Shown piece by piece: positions 1-11,368 of a stretch of DNA of 64,000 nt. The notes below the pieces were generated by a model. It was not told the origin of the DNA and did not search any database. It saw only the letters and a list, made by a program, of their open reading frames with translations. The stretch lies in the NCBI GenBank assembly GCA_019916065.1, contig CM034237.1, positions 23,085,752 through 23,149,751 on the forward strand, in the 5' to 3' direction. Origin of the DNA: Vitellaria paradoxa (Eukaryota > Streptophyta > Magnoliopsida > Ericales > Sapotaceae). The stretch's first letter is position 1. Every line of letters starts with the position of its first letter. A program made the translations under genes and the position numbers.

Positions 1-3000
1 CCTGGATGCTCAAGGATCTAAGATCAAAAGAATATGATGATGGAGTTGAACAATTTCTAAACTTTGCTACAATTCATGCAAAAGATGTTAAATCTATTCG
101 GTGTCCATGTCTACAATGTGGGAACTTGAGAAGACAATCTATTCCAGAGATAAGAAATCATCTGTTTGTCAATGGTATTGATAAAAGTTATCGTATATGG
201 ATGTGGCATGGAGAATCAATCACCATTAATAGGGCATCACAAAGAGTCAACACTCGAGATTTTTCTTATCAGGAAGTCAATTCACCTCCCTTAAATGATG
301 CACAAAAGGCAGTAGAAATGGTTGAAGCTGCATACAATGATTACATGGCTGACCCTAGGGAGTTAAAAAAGTTAATCGAAGATGCAGAAAAACCATTATT
401 CCCTGGATGCACAAAGTATACAAAACTATCTACCTTGGTCAGAATGTATAAATTCAAAGCTAGTAATGACTTAACCAACAAAGGTTTTGCGGAGCTTCTG
501 GCTATGGTGGGTGACTTGTTACTAGATCCCAATGAATTGCCATCATGCATTTATGAGGCTGGGAAGACTATGGCTGCATTAGGGATAGAGTATGAGAAAA
601 TACATACATGTCCTAATGATTGTATACTTTATCGAAAGGAGTTAAAAGATGCAATTTCATGTCCTACATGTAACACATCAAGATGGAAGTTAAAGAAAAA
701 TTCCACCGAAATAAGAAATGGTGTTCCAGCAAAAGTTTTATGGTACTTTCCACCAATTCCAAAGTTTCGAAGGATGTATCAATCTATAGAAACAGCACAG
801 AACTTGACATGGCATGCTCATCAGCGAGAGTCTAATGGCCAATTACGTTACCCAGCAGACTCTCCTTCATGGAAGTTAGTAGATCACCTGTGGCCAGACA
901 TTGCTTTAGAGCCAAGAAACCTTCGGTTAGCTCTTTCTGCTGGTGGGATAAATCCACATAGTTCCCTTAGCAGTCGGTATAGTTGTTGGCCTATTATTTT
1001 GGTTACCTACAATCTACCACCATGGTTATGCATGAAGAGGAAATTTATGATGTTAACACTTTTGATATCTGGTCCGCACCAACCTGGTAGTGACATTGAT
1101 GTGTTTTTGGCGCCACTAATTGATGACTTGAAATTGCTATAGAATGAAGGAGTTGAAGCATATGACGCTTACCAACAACAACATTTTAGGTTGAGAGCCG
1201 TACTACTATGGACTATTAATGATTTCCAGCTTATGGAAATTTGAGTGGTTCCAAGGTGAAAGGATATTATGCTTGTCCAATTTGTTGTGAACGGACATGT
1301 TCTCGTAGATTAAAGCATGGTAAGAAGAATGTTTATGAGGGTCATAGAAAATTTCTTCCTCGCTACCATCCATATCGAAAGCAAAAGAAGGCATTTAATG
1401 ATAAGCAAGAGTTTGGGGAACCTCCATCACCATTATGTGGGGAAGAGGTGTTAAGGGAGGTAGAAGGGATCGAAACCATATGGGGAAAGACAAGTAAAAA
1501 GAAGTCATCAAAGGTTGCTGTTACAAAATGTTGGAACAAAAAATCCATATTCTTTATGCTTGAATATTGGGTGTACTTGCATATACGGCATTGCTTAGAT
1601 CTTATGCACATTGAAAAAAATGTCTTGGAAAGCATCATTGGTACTTTACTTCAAATACCAGGCAAAACAAAGGATGGAATTAATGCTCGTTTGGATCTCA
1701 CAGAGAGGGGTTTACGACAAGACTGAGCACCTCAGATTGGAGAAAAACAAACTTACTTGCCCCCGGCATGTTATACATTATCTAAGGAGGAGAAGAAAAG
1801 ATTTTGTAAAACATTATTTGAACTCAAGGTACCAGATGGATACTCTTCAAATTTGAGAAATAATGTCTCTATGGAAGATTTGAAACTATATGGTTTAAAG
1901 TCACATGATTGTCACATATTAATGCAACAATTACTACCTGTGGCTATATGATCTGTGCTACCTAAAGAAGTAAGATATGCTCTTACGAGATTATGCTTTT
2001 TCTTCAATGCCATTTGTAGCAAAGTGGTGGATGTGTCAAAATTAGATAAAATTCAAAGTGAGCTAGTAATCACGTTATGTTTGCTTGAGAAGTACTTCCC
2101 ACCATCATTCTTTGATATTATGGTTCATCTGACGGTGCATCTTGTTAGAGAAGTTCGACTTTGCGGACCTGTTCACTTTCGATGGATGTATCCTTTTGAG
2201 AGATTCATGAAGGTTTTAAAGGGTTATGTTCATAACCGTAATCGTCCAGAGGGTTGCATTGCTGAGAGATATATTGTAGAAGAAGTTGTTGAGTTTTGTG
2301 CAGAGTTTTTGCCCAAAGTAGATGCCATTGGGGTTCCTATTTCTAAGAACGTAACGGCTGATGATAACATCAAAAGACCTTTACCAGGAGGCAAAGTCAC
2401 TACTATTGATCGTGAGTTATTGGAGCAAGCACACCTCTATGTGTTAGAAAATACAAGTGATGTTCAACCTTACATTGAGTAAGAATATTGGTTTTGTCTC
2501 TACTTCTTTTGAAAATTGTTAGGATTTTTTTAACTATTTGCTTAAGACTTACTTGATCTTTTGATAGGGAACACATGGATTTGCTAAAAAGAAAGTATCC
2601 TTGTCATTCAAAAAATCAAAAATGGCTACAACTTGAACACAATAAGACATTCAGATATTGGCTACGTGAGAAGGTAATAGAACAATCAAATATGAAATCT
2701 TTTCCTTCTTGTTTGTCAATAAAAAATATATCTAATCATCTACTTTTATACAGGTTGCAAAAGAATCGAGTGCCCGACATACTATATCTCACAACCTAAA
2801 ATGGGTAGCTCAAGGACCAGCCCTGAATGTTATAAAATATTCAGGCTATGTCATAAATGGTTGTCGTTATCATACAAAGGACCGTGATAACTCACGAGTC
2901 AGCCAAAATAGCAGGGTTAGCATAGTAGCAACAACAATGCAGGTGGCTGGTCACAAGGATAAGAATACTGTGTATGCAGAGATGAACTTTTACGAGGTTA

Positions 3001-3392
3001 TAATTGAGATATGACACCTTGATTACAATATGTTGAAAATTCCAGTTTTTAAGTACGATTAGGTTGACAACAAGGGCGTGAAAGTAGATAAGCTTGGTTT
3101 CACGCTAGTCGAGCTTGGAAGGATAGGCCATAAGTCTGATTCTTTTATTTTAGCTTCCCAGGCTAAGCAAGTTTTTTATGTGGAAGATCAACTTGATTCA
3201 AGATGGTTAATTGTCTTACAACCTCCTCAGCATCGATATCCATGCAATGTGGATGCTGATCTCAATGATTATTTTGCTGATCCTCAGGAAGATAGAGTAT
3301 TGCCAGAAGTTGAATCATTTGATGAAACTGACAATCTTGTGTTACCTTCTGTACGGAGAGATTGCGAAGGAACTTGGATTGATAATGAGTGA
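1..3392 (+). pseudogene. tnp2-type CACTA transposase, decayed (5' end outside window)
   Basis: The reading frame is already open at the window start and shows the Cys-rich transposase-associated domain (CPCLQCGN near 105-125), the tnp2/Transposase_21 region (NLPPWLCM, then an H-LD-MHIEKNV block near 1580-1620), a DUF4218-like block (RWMYPFERFMK near 2180) and a DUF4216-like block (3078-3260). In-frame stops lie at 1140 (TAG where Trp is expected), 1724, 1949, 3012 and 3060, and one base is missing near 1228 in the segment that should read DFPAYGNL. The apparent stop after 2478 is better read as an intron (2479-2567, GT-AG), and a second intron fits 2674-2753. The family cuts and pastes the element in the nucleus by binding its ends. 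This copy cannot make a full product. Confidence 0.88.
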
Positions 3393-3642
3393 TCAGAAGT
3401 CAAGAATGTTTTTTTCTTTTTATAGAGGACATATAAGTTTATGCTATATTGTTTTTTTCCTATCTTTTTGTAGAGGACATATAAGTTTATGCCATATTTT
3501 TTTTTTATTAAAATTCTCGCATATAAGTTTATGCTATATTGACTATTATATCAATTTAATTTGTGCTTTTACTTTATGCTAGCTTCTTTATGTTATTATC
3601 CCTATGATCATTATATCTTATTTTTCTTCAATTTTATGTAGA
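3393..3642. other. spacer between tnp2 relic and second CACTA-1 gene
   Basis: AT-rich spacer holding about three copies of a short motif (ATATAAGTTTATGC and variants, 3429-3540). I see no coding signal. Confidence 0.5.
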
Positions 3643-5117
3643 ATGGATCCTGAAGATAATCAGCCTAATGAGGACAATACTACGCCGTCCTTAACAGATC
3701 TAAAAAGCAAGAAACGAAAGGGTAGAGGTGCAACAAGACTACCAGATGTTATAAAAGATAGGAGTTCTGGTGTGCGAAAAAAGATTCATTATGATGATAA
3801 AGGTCGACCAGTAGGAATAAATAGAGCAAAGTTCTCAAGCTATCTTGGAGTCTTAGCTCGCACTATGATCCTGCTATCTTACACAAATTGGTTTGATGTG
3901 CCCGATGATATAAGAGAAAAATTATGGAGTTCTGTAAAGGTAAGGATAATATATGTTTATACATCTTAATTTTGCCTAGAAGTTTCATTTTATAATTTTT
4001 CTATGTATTTGGTTAGGCGGCATTCGACGTGGACTTAAGGAGTGAAAAAAATAGTGTTATCTTCAATCGGATCATCTTTCAGGACTTTTAGGAAAACTTT
4101 GACCAAGTATATATATGCTCACAAATCAGATCCTAATATTCTCTCTAAACCACCTGAAGCTTATAGTTTTCTAGAGCAAAAAGAATGGGATTCATTTGTT
4201 AAAAGAAGGCTTATGTGAGAATTTGAGGTATGTACATAAACAGGTTAATTATTTTTTAGTTAGAACTCAATGTGATGCAATTCAAAATATCTTGTTATGT
4301 TATTTCAGTAAAGGTGTAACATTGGACTTAGCTTTTTTTTTTCTTCTCTCATTTTTTAAGACGTTTCGTGTATTGCAACTAAATAGACAGAGATGCAACA
4401 TATATGACCACAGACTTAGTCGAAAGGGCTACTCTGGGCTGGAAGAAGAACTTGTAAGTGTTTGTAGAACTAATTTTTACTCCCAAAATATATAATATGA
4501 GTAATTTCACCATCTGCACTATGTGTTGCTATCCAATGGTCTTTGATTTGTAGGTTAACAACTTTGAAGAACCAATTGTGAGTCTAGACAGGAGCTTTAT
4601 GTGGAAGAAAGCTCGTCAAAATAAAAAAGGAGAGTATGACAATATCAAAATTATGGAAAAAGCTGCGAATATTGTAAGGAAACTTATGTCACACTACCTT
4701 TACCAATTTTAAATAATTGGATGTAACATTGCTTATTTTATTATACACTTGTATACTTTACAGGATGAAATAGCCAAACAGGTAGAAGATGGGACATCAC
4801 AGATTGAAGGAAGTAATGACATTCTAACCATGGCATTAGGTAATACTGAACATGGTGGGAAGGTAAGGGGTGTAGGAGGAAAGGTTACTCCAATTATGTA
4901 CTTTCACATTCCTAGACGTGGAAATCATTCACGATGCGAGGAGAAGCAAAAGAGTCTTGAGAAAATTGTTTCTCAAATGCAAGTTCAGCTTGATATCTTA
5001 ACACAGCACACCCCTCACACGCCACAATCTAATAACATTGGTTCAAACACTTTTAAAAGTGATAATGTAGGAAGTCCAAAAAATAATACTTTTGCAATAG
5101 ACAATTGGGAAAGAACC

Positions 5118-7190
5118 AAGGACAATAGCTCACCTCCAAATCCCACACCAAATGTCAAGAAGGTGCAAGTTTTTATTACCATTAATTGTATTTTCCCTTG
5201 TTTATAACTTGTTTTTTTTTAGTTAATGTCTAATTTCCTAACTTCTTATTTTACAGGGCAAGTAATGTAAACTAGCAGTGGGATCCATCAATAACATTGT
5301 TGCTCATGGAACGGCATATGAAAAAATGGGACCAAATGAACTTCTTCATACAGTGCCCCTAGGAGAGGACAATCTGCGTGTTTCTATTGATGTTGTTAAA
5401 GTAGGAGAGGCTTTGCTTCCTATCCCTATCCCTGGAGAGGTGGCTACTGTAAGAGAAGCAGTTGGGTTTCACATAGCGTGGCCTAAAAACCTTATATTGT
5501 TTGCGCCCGAGGTACACATATTATTATGGATTTTTGCATCTTGAATTTAAATTACTAGACTACTAACTAATTAATACCGTTACTTATGGGGAATGTTTGG
5601 CTTAGGTTGCTGGAATGATTGGAAATGAGGTACAACTTGCTTTGCTAAAATTAAGTTAGCTTTCATTGGTTTACTTTGCAAATCTTTAACTTATGAACTT
5701 TATTGCTATTTTCCTTAATAGTAGAAGGTGATTATCTTTGTGAACTTTGTCAATTTATAATGTAGGCGATGTCAAAAAACCAAGATTGGGGAAAGAATTT
5801 GGAGTTACCAAATGTCAAGAAGGTGCAATTTTTTTTTATTACCACAGAGTTTATTTCTAAAATTTCAAGAATTGTCAATCTATGATTAATATAATCTAAT
5901 TTCTATTTTTTATTCTAGATTAAAGAATGTAGACTAGCAGTGGGATCAGTCAATAACATTGTTGCTCATGCATAGCACAATGTATTGGAAAAGTGGACCC
6001 GATGAACTTCTTCATACGGTACCACTAGATGAGGGAAATATGCGCGTGTCAATTGACATTGTGAAGGTTAGAGATGCCCTTCTTCCTATACCTATCCTTG
6101 GAAAGGCGGTTACTGTAGGAGATGCAATTGGATGCCAGGTTGCTTGGCCTAACAACCTTATATTTTTTGCCCCTGAGGTACACATGCATATCATTATGCA
6201 TTTTTACCATGTGGAATTTGAATTACTAGACTACTAATTAGTTGGTACTTTTTGAAAATGTTTGGCTTAGGTTGCTTCGAAGAAACCTAACACATTTTGA
6301 AACGAGGTATAACGTGATATTTTAAAAGCTTTATTATGATTCCTTTACTGGATATTTTCTTTCAGTGTTAAAAGTCACTTATCATTGTGCACTTTATATA
6401 ATATATAACCTAGGTGACTTTAGAAAAACAAGATTGGGAAAAGAATTTGGAGCCACTAAAATTCAAGAAGGTGCAATTTTTTACACATGTTTATTTTTTC
6501 TACGTTGTTAGACTGTGAAGTAATGGTTCATGTCTAATTTTTTAGCTTCTTATTATAGAGCAAGCAATGTAGATTGGTAGTGGGAGACTTCAATAATATT
6601 GTTGCTTTTGGGAAGGTGTACGAGAAAAGTGGGCCGAATGAACTACTTCATACGGTGCCTTTAGGGAAAGGCAATATGCGAGTGTCAATTGACATAGCGA
6701 AAGTACCAGATGCCCTTCTTCCTATACCTATTCCTGGAGATGCGATTACTGTAGGGGATGCCATTAGATATCATGTAGCATGGCCTAGAAGTCTTATATG
6801 GATTCTTGATGAGGTAATCCATATGATTATGATTTTTTATGCCAAATTTTGAATTAATTGATTAATTAGTAATTGTTGTTTTCTTGAAATGTTTGGCTTA
6901 GGGTGCTTCAAAAAAACATGGTGTGATTGGAAAAGAGGTATAATGTGTTATCTTAAAAGTTCTATAATAATTTATTTATGCAATTTATGGTAGCTGACAA
7001 TCATTTACTTTGAAAATTCTTTATGTAGAGAGTTTTAAAACATCATGGAGTAGTTGGTCATGGAGTGGTCGAAGATGAGGTAAAAATTAACACTTTAAAT
7101 GACGAACTACTATTTTTTTGAAAAGTTAAGAGTAACTTATGCTTTTCCACATATGGTATAGGCGACTTCTAAAAATGTGGATTGGGAAAA
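5118..7190 (+). repeat. three tandem copies of a multi-exon DUF8039-like cassette
   Basis: Three exons at about 5257-5511, 5926-6178 and 6560-6812 encode the same ~85-residue block: C-(K/R)-L-x-V-G, NNIVA, GPNELLHTVPL, RVSID, LLPIPI and AWP. Each is preceded by a small exon ending in VKK or FKK (to about 5162, from 5766, from 6413) and followed by a short Lys-rich exon. A fourth leading exon (from 7162, DWEKNLK) goes straight into the protease part. Spacing between units is about 630-670 bp. The best domain match I can name is DUF8039, which is common in plant CACTA proteins. Copy 1 carries a stop and copy 2 a small frame break; copy 3 reads open. Confidence 0.8.
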
Positions 7191-7737
7191 AAATTTGAAA
7201 TGCATTGAACTATTTGCTACATTAGCTGAGCACACGGAGGTAGCTATTACGATTCCACTAGAGACGGATATATTTGGTGTGGAGGTTGATGTTAATTTGC
7301 AAAAAGTTGACATGGAGTACATATGTCATATGAAACAAGTATCTGTCACATGCATAATATTATACATAAGGTAAGAATTATTGAATACATCTTTTAATGG
7401 TTATACAGTATGTAAAGGTTATAAATTTTGTTTTGTTCTTTGCTAGGCAACTCTATTTGGGTATCAAGGCTTCGAATATGGATACAAGATTTGCATTTGT
7501 TAACCCTTGCATCCTAAGTGATAAATATAAGGATGGTGAAAGTTCAAAACCTGTAATGCTTGCAAGCCGACTTGAAGAAGTTAGGGATGACCAATTGGTT
7601 TTGGTTCCTTGTAATATTGGGTAATTTTTGTATATCTATACATTGTTCCTCATAATTTTTGTGGAATGTGATTTGAAACTAGTCTTTATTTTGGAAAAAG
7701 TTTCCTTTCTAATTAATTATGTTTTATTTCATATTAG

Positions 7738-8329
7738 GGCTCATTGGGTATTGTGCGTCCTTCAGCTGTCTTCCTCAACGGTGTACCTTATGGACTCAGT
7801 TAATAAAGAATTCAACTTACACCTTCAACTTTTGATTAAGGCGTAAGTTTTCTGGACTTCAAGTATTATTGTTTAGGATATTTTCTTAATATATTATGTT
7901 GATAATACTTGCAAGTATTGCCTATTTGAAGTGCATTCAAAATCTATGACTCTAGCAAGGGAAAACGGAGGAATAGCATCAACTGGATAACAATTGAGGT
8001 ATAAATGTAATCTCTTTATTCATTTTTTGTTTTTCGTAAATTGTTTTTATGGTTTTTCTAATTGAAATTTATGTATTTGTCTACAGTGCCCGAAACAACT
8101 TTCAAACATGGAATGTGGATTCTATGTGATGAAATATATGAAAGAGTTGATTAGAGATGAGAGGATCTTAAGAAGAGGAAATGTAAGTCCTTGTTTTTAG
8201 CTTGTACTATTTATATTGTTTTATAAATAGAACTGTTAAGTTGTAAGCATTTTTTTTTCTAATCAATTGTAGTTCAATGGCAAAAAAACTTACACGCAAG
8301 CTGAAATTGATGAAGTACGGGTCGAGTAG
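7738..8329 (+). other. Ulp1/C48 cysteine protease domain exons
   Basis: Four exons with consistent GT-AG borders: 7738-7842, 7932-7998, 8087-8182 and 8273-8329. The catalytic set of the Ulp1 family can be read: His in AHWVL, Asp in LMDS, Gln in CPKQ and Cys in MECGFYV. The last exon ends AEIDEVRVE then TAG. Known family members remove SUMO or SUMO-like tags from proteins. In plant CACTA and MULE elements, Ulp1 domains are recurrent passengers of unknown advantage. This domain itself shows no stop, unlike the upstream part of the gene. Confidence 0.82.
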
Positions 8330-8983
8330 ATAACATCCATCTTCTTCAAGGAACTTGCTAAGAGTTGTTTTCTTAACTCTTTCAACACTGCAACTATTAT
8401 TAACAAATGATAGTTTCTACTTATCTTTTCTTCTATAGTTTCTTAGCCTCCTTTGAAAGTTCTATTGGTTTTGGCTTAGTAATGCTTATAGCTACTGATG
8501 ATTTGTTTCTCATCAATGCTGATAGTTTATTTTTGGTTTTTGTATGCTAGTTATGATAGTTCTTTTGAATTGTTAATTACTTTTTGGAATGATGATTAAC
8601 TGTCTGTGCCAAGACAATTTTGGTTAGTTGATGAAATTGATAATGGGAATTTTTTACTTTTGCTATCAAATCTAAATTTTGATTTTATTTTAATTTTTTT
8701 CTATGGTATTCACTTGTTCAAATTGTTGAGTTAGTTGCTCCCTACTTGCGATGATTGGATATTGGTATTGGATGGTTTGGTAATTTGTATCTCATAGTGG
8801 TTTTGTTTAATCCTGCACTGCACTGCTGCTTGTATGGTGCTAGGTTGTTTTTTTGGTTTTGTATGATGCTCAATTGTTTGATTGTTGCTAGGTTTTTATT
8901 GTTAATCTACACTACCTCTCTACTGGTTTATCATCTGCTCTGGCTGGAGGTTTTGTATTTTTTCAAATGCAAAAAAAAAAAAA
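8330..8983. other. non-coding right arm of CACTA-1
   Basis: T-rich, no recognisable gene. Contains a run of about 20 or more A's at about 8971-8993. Possibly the 3' untranslated region of the second CACTA-1 gene. Confidence 0.5.
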
Positions 8984-8993
8984 AAAAAAAAAA

Positions 8994-9415
8994 GTTTCTT
9001 CAATCACATTTTTAAACTGAGATGTTAAGTACATTTAATCACACTTTTAAATGAAAACTGAGATCTAAAATCTAGAAAAAAAATCATGCCAAATTATTTT
9101 TTATCTCATTTTTTAGATATAAAAAATCATAGTTTTTCAACGTGATCATTTGCCTATATTTAACCACAGTTTTTCAAAAAAAGTGAGATCAAAACTCATA
9201 AAAGATCACACGTGATTTTTTTTCATCTCAGTTTTTATCATAAAAGATTACGCTTTTAGAGTGTGATTGTTGTAGATTTTCGACCACGGTTGTAAACTGT
9301 GATAGAAAATAGATGACTTACAATCTCGCCCACATCAATCACGCTTTTGTGACTAAGATAAAAAGTGAAACATCACATTTAAAAACTGTGATGTTTATGC
9401 ATTTTTGTAGTAGTG
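8994..9415. repeat. CACTA-1 right subterminal repeats and terminal inverted repeat
   Basis: A short motif with the core ATCACA-(N)-TTTTAAA, often followed by CTGAGAT, recurs in both orientations about ten times (for example 9003-9025, 9040-9065, 9205-9230, 9280-9300, 9345-9395). The array ends in TTTGTAGTAGTG at 9415. In En/Spm such arrays are the binding sites of the TNPA-type protein. The role here is inferred from that. Confidence 0.72.
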
Positions 9416-10150
9416 ACATTAATTAAACTACATTTTTAACTTCAAAATTATTTTTGACGCATTATTTTGATATATAATTTTTTTTGATAAATTCTTATAG
9501 TATATTTATATTTAAAAGAAACGTTTAACCAGAAGAAAAAAAAGGGCACATTAGGTAATTCCTCGAACACTTCAAACAGCAATAAAATGGCCTATTCTAA
9601 GTTTCTAACAATATTTTTGATAAGAATATTATATCATAAGAAAAATTACTACCACACGATACAATCATAAATGCTATGGCCCAACTTGTTTGGAACTTTG
9701 TCTCATTCACTTGGACAAGTCAGAATCACCAGCACGAGAATGACACTCGGTGGGATATCTATCTCGCGCGTGGCCCGAATCTGGGTCTGACTCTATGGGA
9801 TATCTGTCTTTGTGCGGTCCGAAATGGGGCTGAGAGAGAGGACAAGATCAGCAGGGCTCTGGTTTTTGTCATTTGGGAAGACATTGAAGAGACTTTTCTT
9901 CTTAGCGAACTGAGTGTTTTTTTTTTTTTTTTCAAACATGCATCACCTTGATATTAGTTATGTGTCATGGAGACCATGAATTGTCTGATTAAAATTAGAT
10001 GATTTATAATAAAAATAAATTTAAAAAATTAAATTTTTATTTAAAATTTTAAACATAATTTTATTGTGAAATTTTTTAATTTTAATCAGCCTACTCACAA
10101 ATCGAATATCATGGACAAGATAATGAGAGTGATATTAGTCTCCCCTCAAT
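9416..10150. other. intergenic, nothing recognised
   Basis: AT-rich flank between CACTA-1 and LINE-1. A GC-richer patch at 9676-9900 has an open frame of 91 codons, but it resembles no family I know and has no supporting splice or start context. Confidence 0.5.
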
Positions 10151-10491
10151 TAATTTTTTTTCTTTTTTTTGAAAAGAAAATATTTTATTAAATTAAGTCT
10201 AAAGTCAAAAGATCACGAACAAAAGAGAGAGGAAAGGAGTTCCAAAGACCCCCTCCCGAAACATGAGGAAAATATCTAGCTTTAAACACCCTAGTAGTCA
10301 AAGAGTTAGGAGCATTCATAAATTGCCATCCTTGCTTGCCTAACAGTGCTAGATTAAATTCATGCGGCTTTCGAAAACCCAATCTTCTATTTGACTTGTG
10401 AGCATAGAGTTTGCCCTAAGCCATCCAATGAATACCACAATGTTGGGTGCCAACTTTTCCCCACTAGATTGAATTCATCATTCTCTCCAAT
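10151..10491 (-). pseudogene. LINE-1 3' part (reverse transcriptase C-terminal region)
   Basis: The minus-strand frame 10382-10188 reads GFRKPHEFNLALLGKQGW and KARYFPH, a conserved block after the catalytic domain of plant L1-type LINE reverse transcriptases. The T-run at about 10152-10170 would be the poly(A) tail seen from the other strand. Downstream zinc-finger and RNase H regions are missing, so this end is internally shortened. The piece joins sequence at 21812 once CACTA-2 and one AAT copy are removed. Confidence 0.75.
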
Positions 10492-10499
10492 CACTAGTG

Positions 10500-10935
10500 G
10501 AAATTGTGGAACTAGCGATCACCAAAGACGGTCGCTAAAGGTGAAAACGCAGTCGCTAAAAGTATTAGCGACGGCTTAGCGACCGCGTCAAACGAGTCGC
10601 ATTTGTTTCGTCGCTAAAAAGTATTAGCGACCGCTATGATGGTCGCTAAATTATTTGCGACCACTCCTGCGACCGCTCGAGTTTAGACGTAGGGATACTA
10701 GCGACCGCTCAAAATGGTCGCTAATACTAAAAAAGCGGTCGCTGTTTGTTTGGCGCGAAGATACTACAAGTGACGCGAAAATGGCGTGAATCATTAGCGA
10801 CCGTAGTTAGCGGTCGCTAAATACTGAATAGCGGTCGCAATAAGTTTCGCGCGGGAGGCATGGCCATTTGCGCCAACGAGTATTAGCGACCCGGATGGAA
10901 TATTAGCGACCGCCACGTACGGTCGCTAATTATAA
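10500..10935. repeat. CACTA-2 left subterminal repeat array (AGCGACCGC)
   Basis: About 20 copies of a 9-base unit around AGCGACCGC/GCGGTCGCT occur in alternating orientation, often as facing pairs separated by a few bases. This is far more GC- and CpG-rich than the surrounding DNA. By analogy with En/Spm these are binding sites for the TNPA-like product. The abundance of CpG makes methylation control plausible (inference). Confidence 0.85.
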
Positions 10936-11368
10936 GTAATTTTTTTTTAAAAAGGATTTAAATTATTTAAAAATCTCAATAATTATAATTTAAATTTTGT
11001 TATAATAAGATCTCAATAATTTGTTTTATAAATCAAATTATTTAAAAAAATGATTTAATAATAATTTATTTTTTATTTATAATGATTATTTATTTAATAG
11101 TTATTAATTATTTATAATAACTATTATATTTAATTACTTATGTATAAATATTTATATTAAATTTAATTTATTAAATTGCACATGAAATTAATGAAATTTT
11201 TCATAAAATCAGTAAAAAAAAAACATATCTCCTAATTATGATTATATACACAAACACAATATCAAATTAGATTACAATTAAAATAAAATTTTATTATATA
11301 CAAATGTTCAAAATACAAAAATAAGAAATATATATAAATGTACTGATCAAAATATATACAAATAGATC
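10936..11368. other. AT-rich spacer in CACTA-2
   Basis: Very AT-rich stretch between the subterminal array and the end of the TNPA-like gene. No gene seen. Probably contains that gene's 3' untranslated region. Confidence 0.5.

Larger units (their letters stand above)
3643..8329 (+). pseudogene. second CACTA-1 gene: TNPA-like N terminus, DUF8039-like repeats, Ulp1 protease C terminus
   Basis: A likely start at 3643 (MDPEDNQ) opens a basic first exon (KSKKRKGRG) ending at a GT donor after 3939. It matches the N-terminal style of plant transposase (Ptta/En/Spm) proteins. Many short exons follow with good GT-AG borders, including a coiled-coil-like stretch near 4935-5010, three DUF8039-like exons (5257-6812) and a C48 (Ulp1) peptidase module ending with a stop at 8327-8329. 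The family is thought to provide the accessory subterminal-binding protein. The Ulp1 part would cleave SUMO-like modifiers. Defects are visible: an in-frame TAA at 5263 where sister repeats have GAA or CAA, and a frame break near 5970. Exon joining in 3940-5117 is uncertain. Confidence 0.72.
1..9415 (+). mobile_element. CACTA-1, En/Spm-type DNA transposon (left end outside window)
   Basis: The right end is supported by the sequence ending TTTGTAGTAGTG at 9415, the reverse complement of a classic CACTACTACAAA terminus, and by short subterminal repeats before it. Inside are a tnp2-type transposase relic (1-3392) and a second gene (3643-8329) with DUF8039-like repeats and a Ulp1 protease domain, an order typical of plant CACTA elements. 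The left terminus and the first part of the transposase lie before the window. Several stops and a frameshift in tnp2 make this copy non-autonomous as it stands. The 3-bp target duplication cannot be checked without the left end. Confidence 0.9.

Noticed and set aside
2479..2481. Stop codon in CACTA-1 tnp2
   Set aside because: Sequence TTGA/GTAAGA is a splice donor paired with an acceptor at 2567, giving a continuous frame.
9676..9951. 91-codon open frame in a GC-richer patch
   Set aside because: No recognisable domain, no splice or start support, ends in a T-run.
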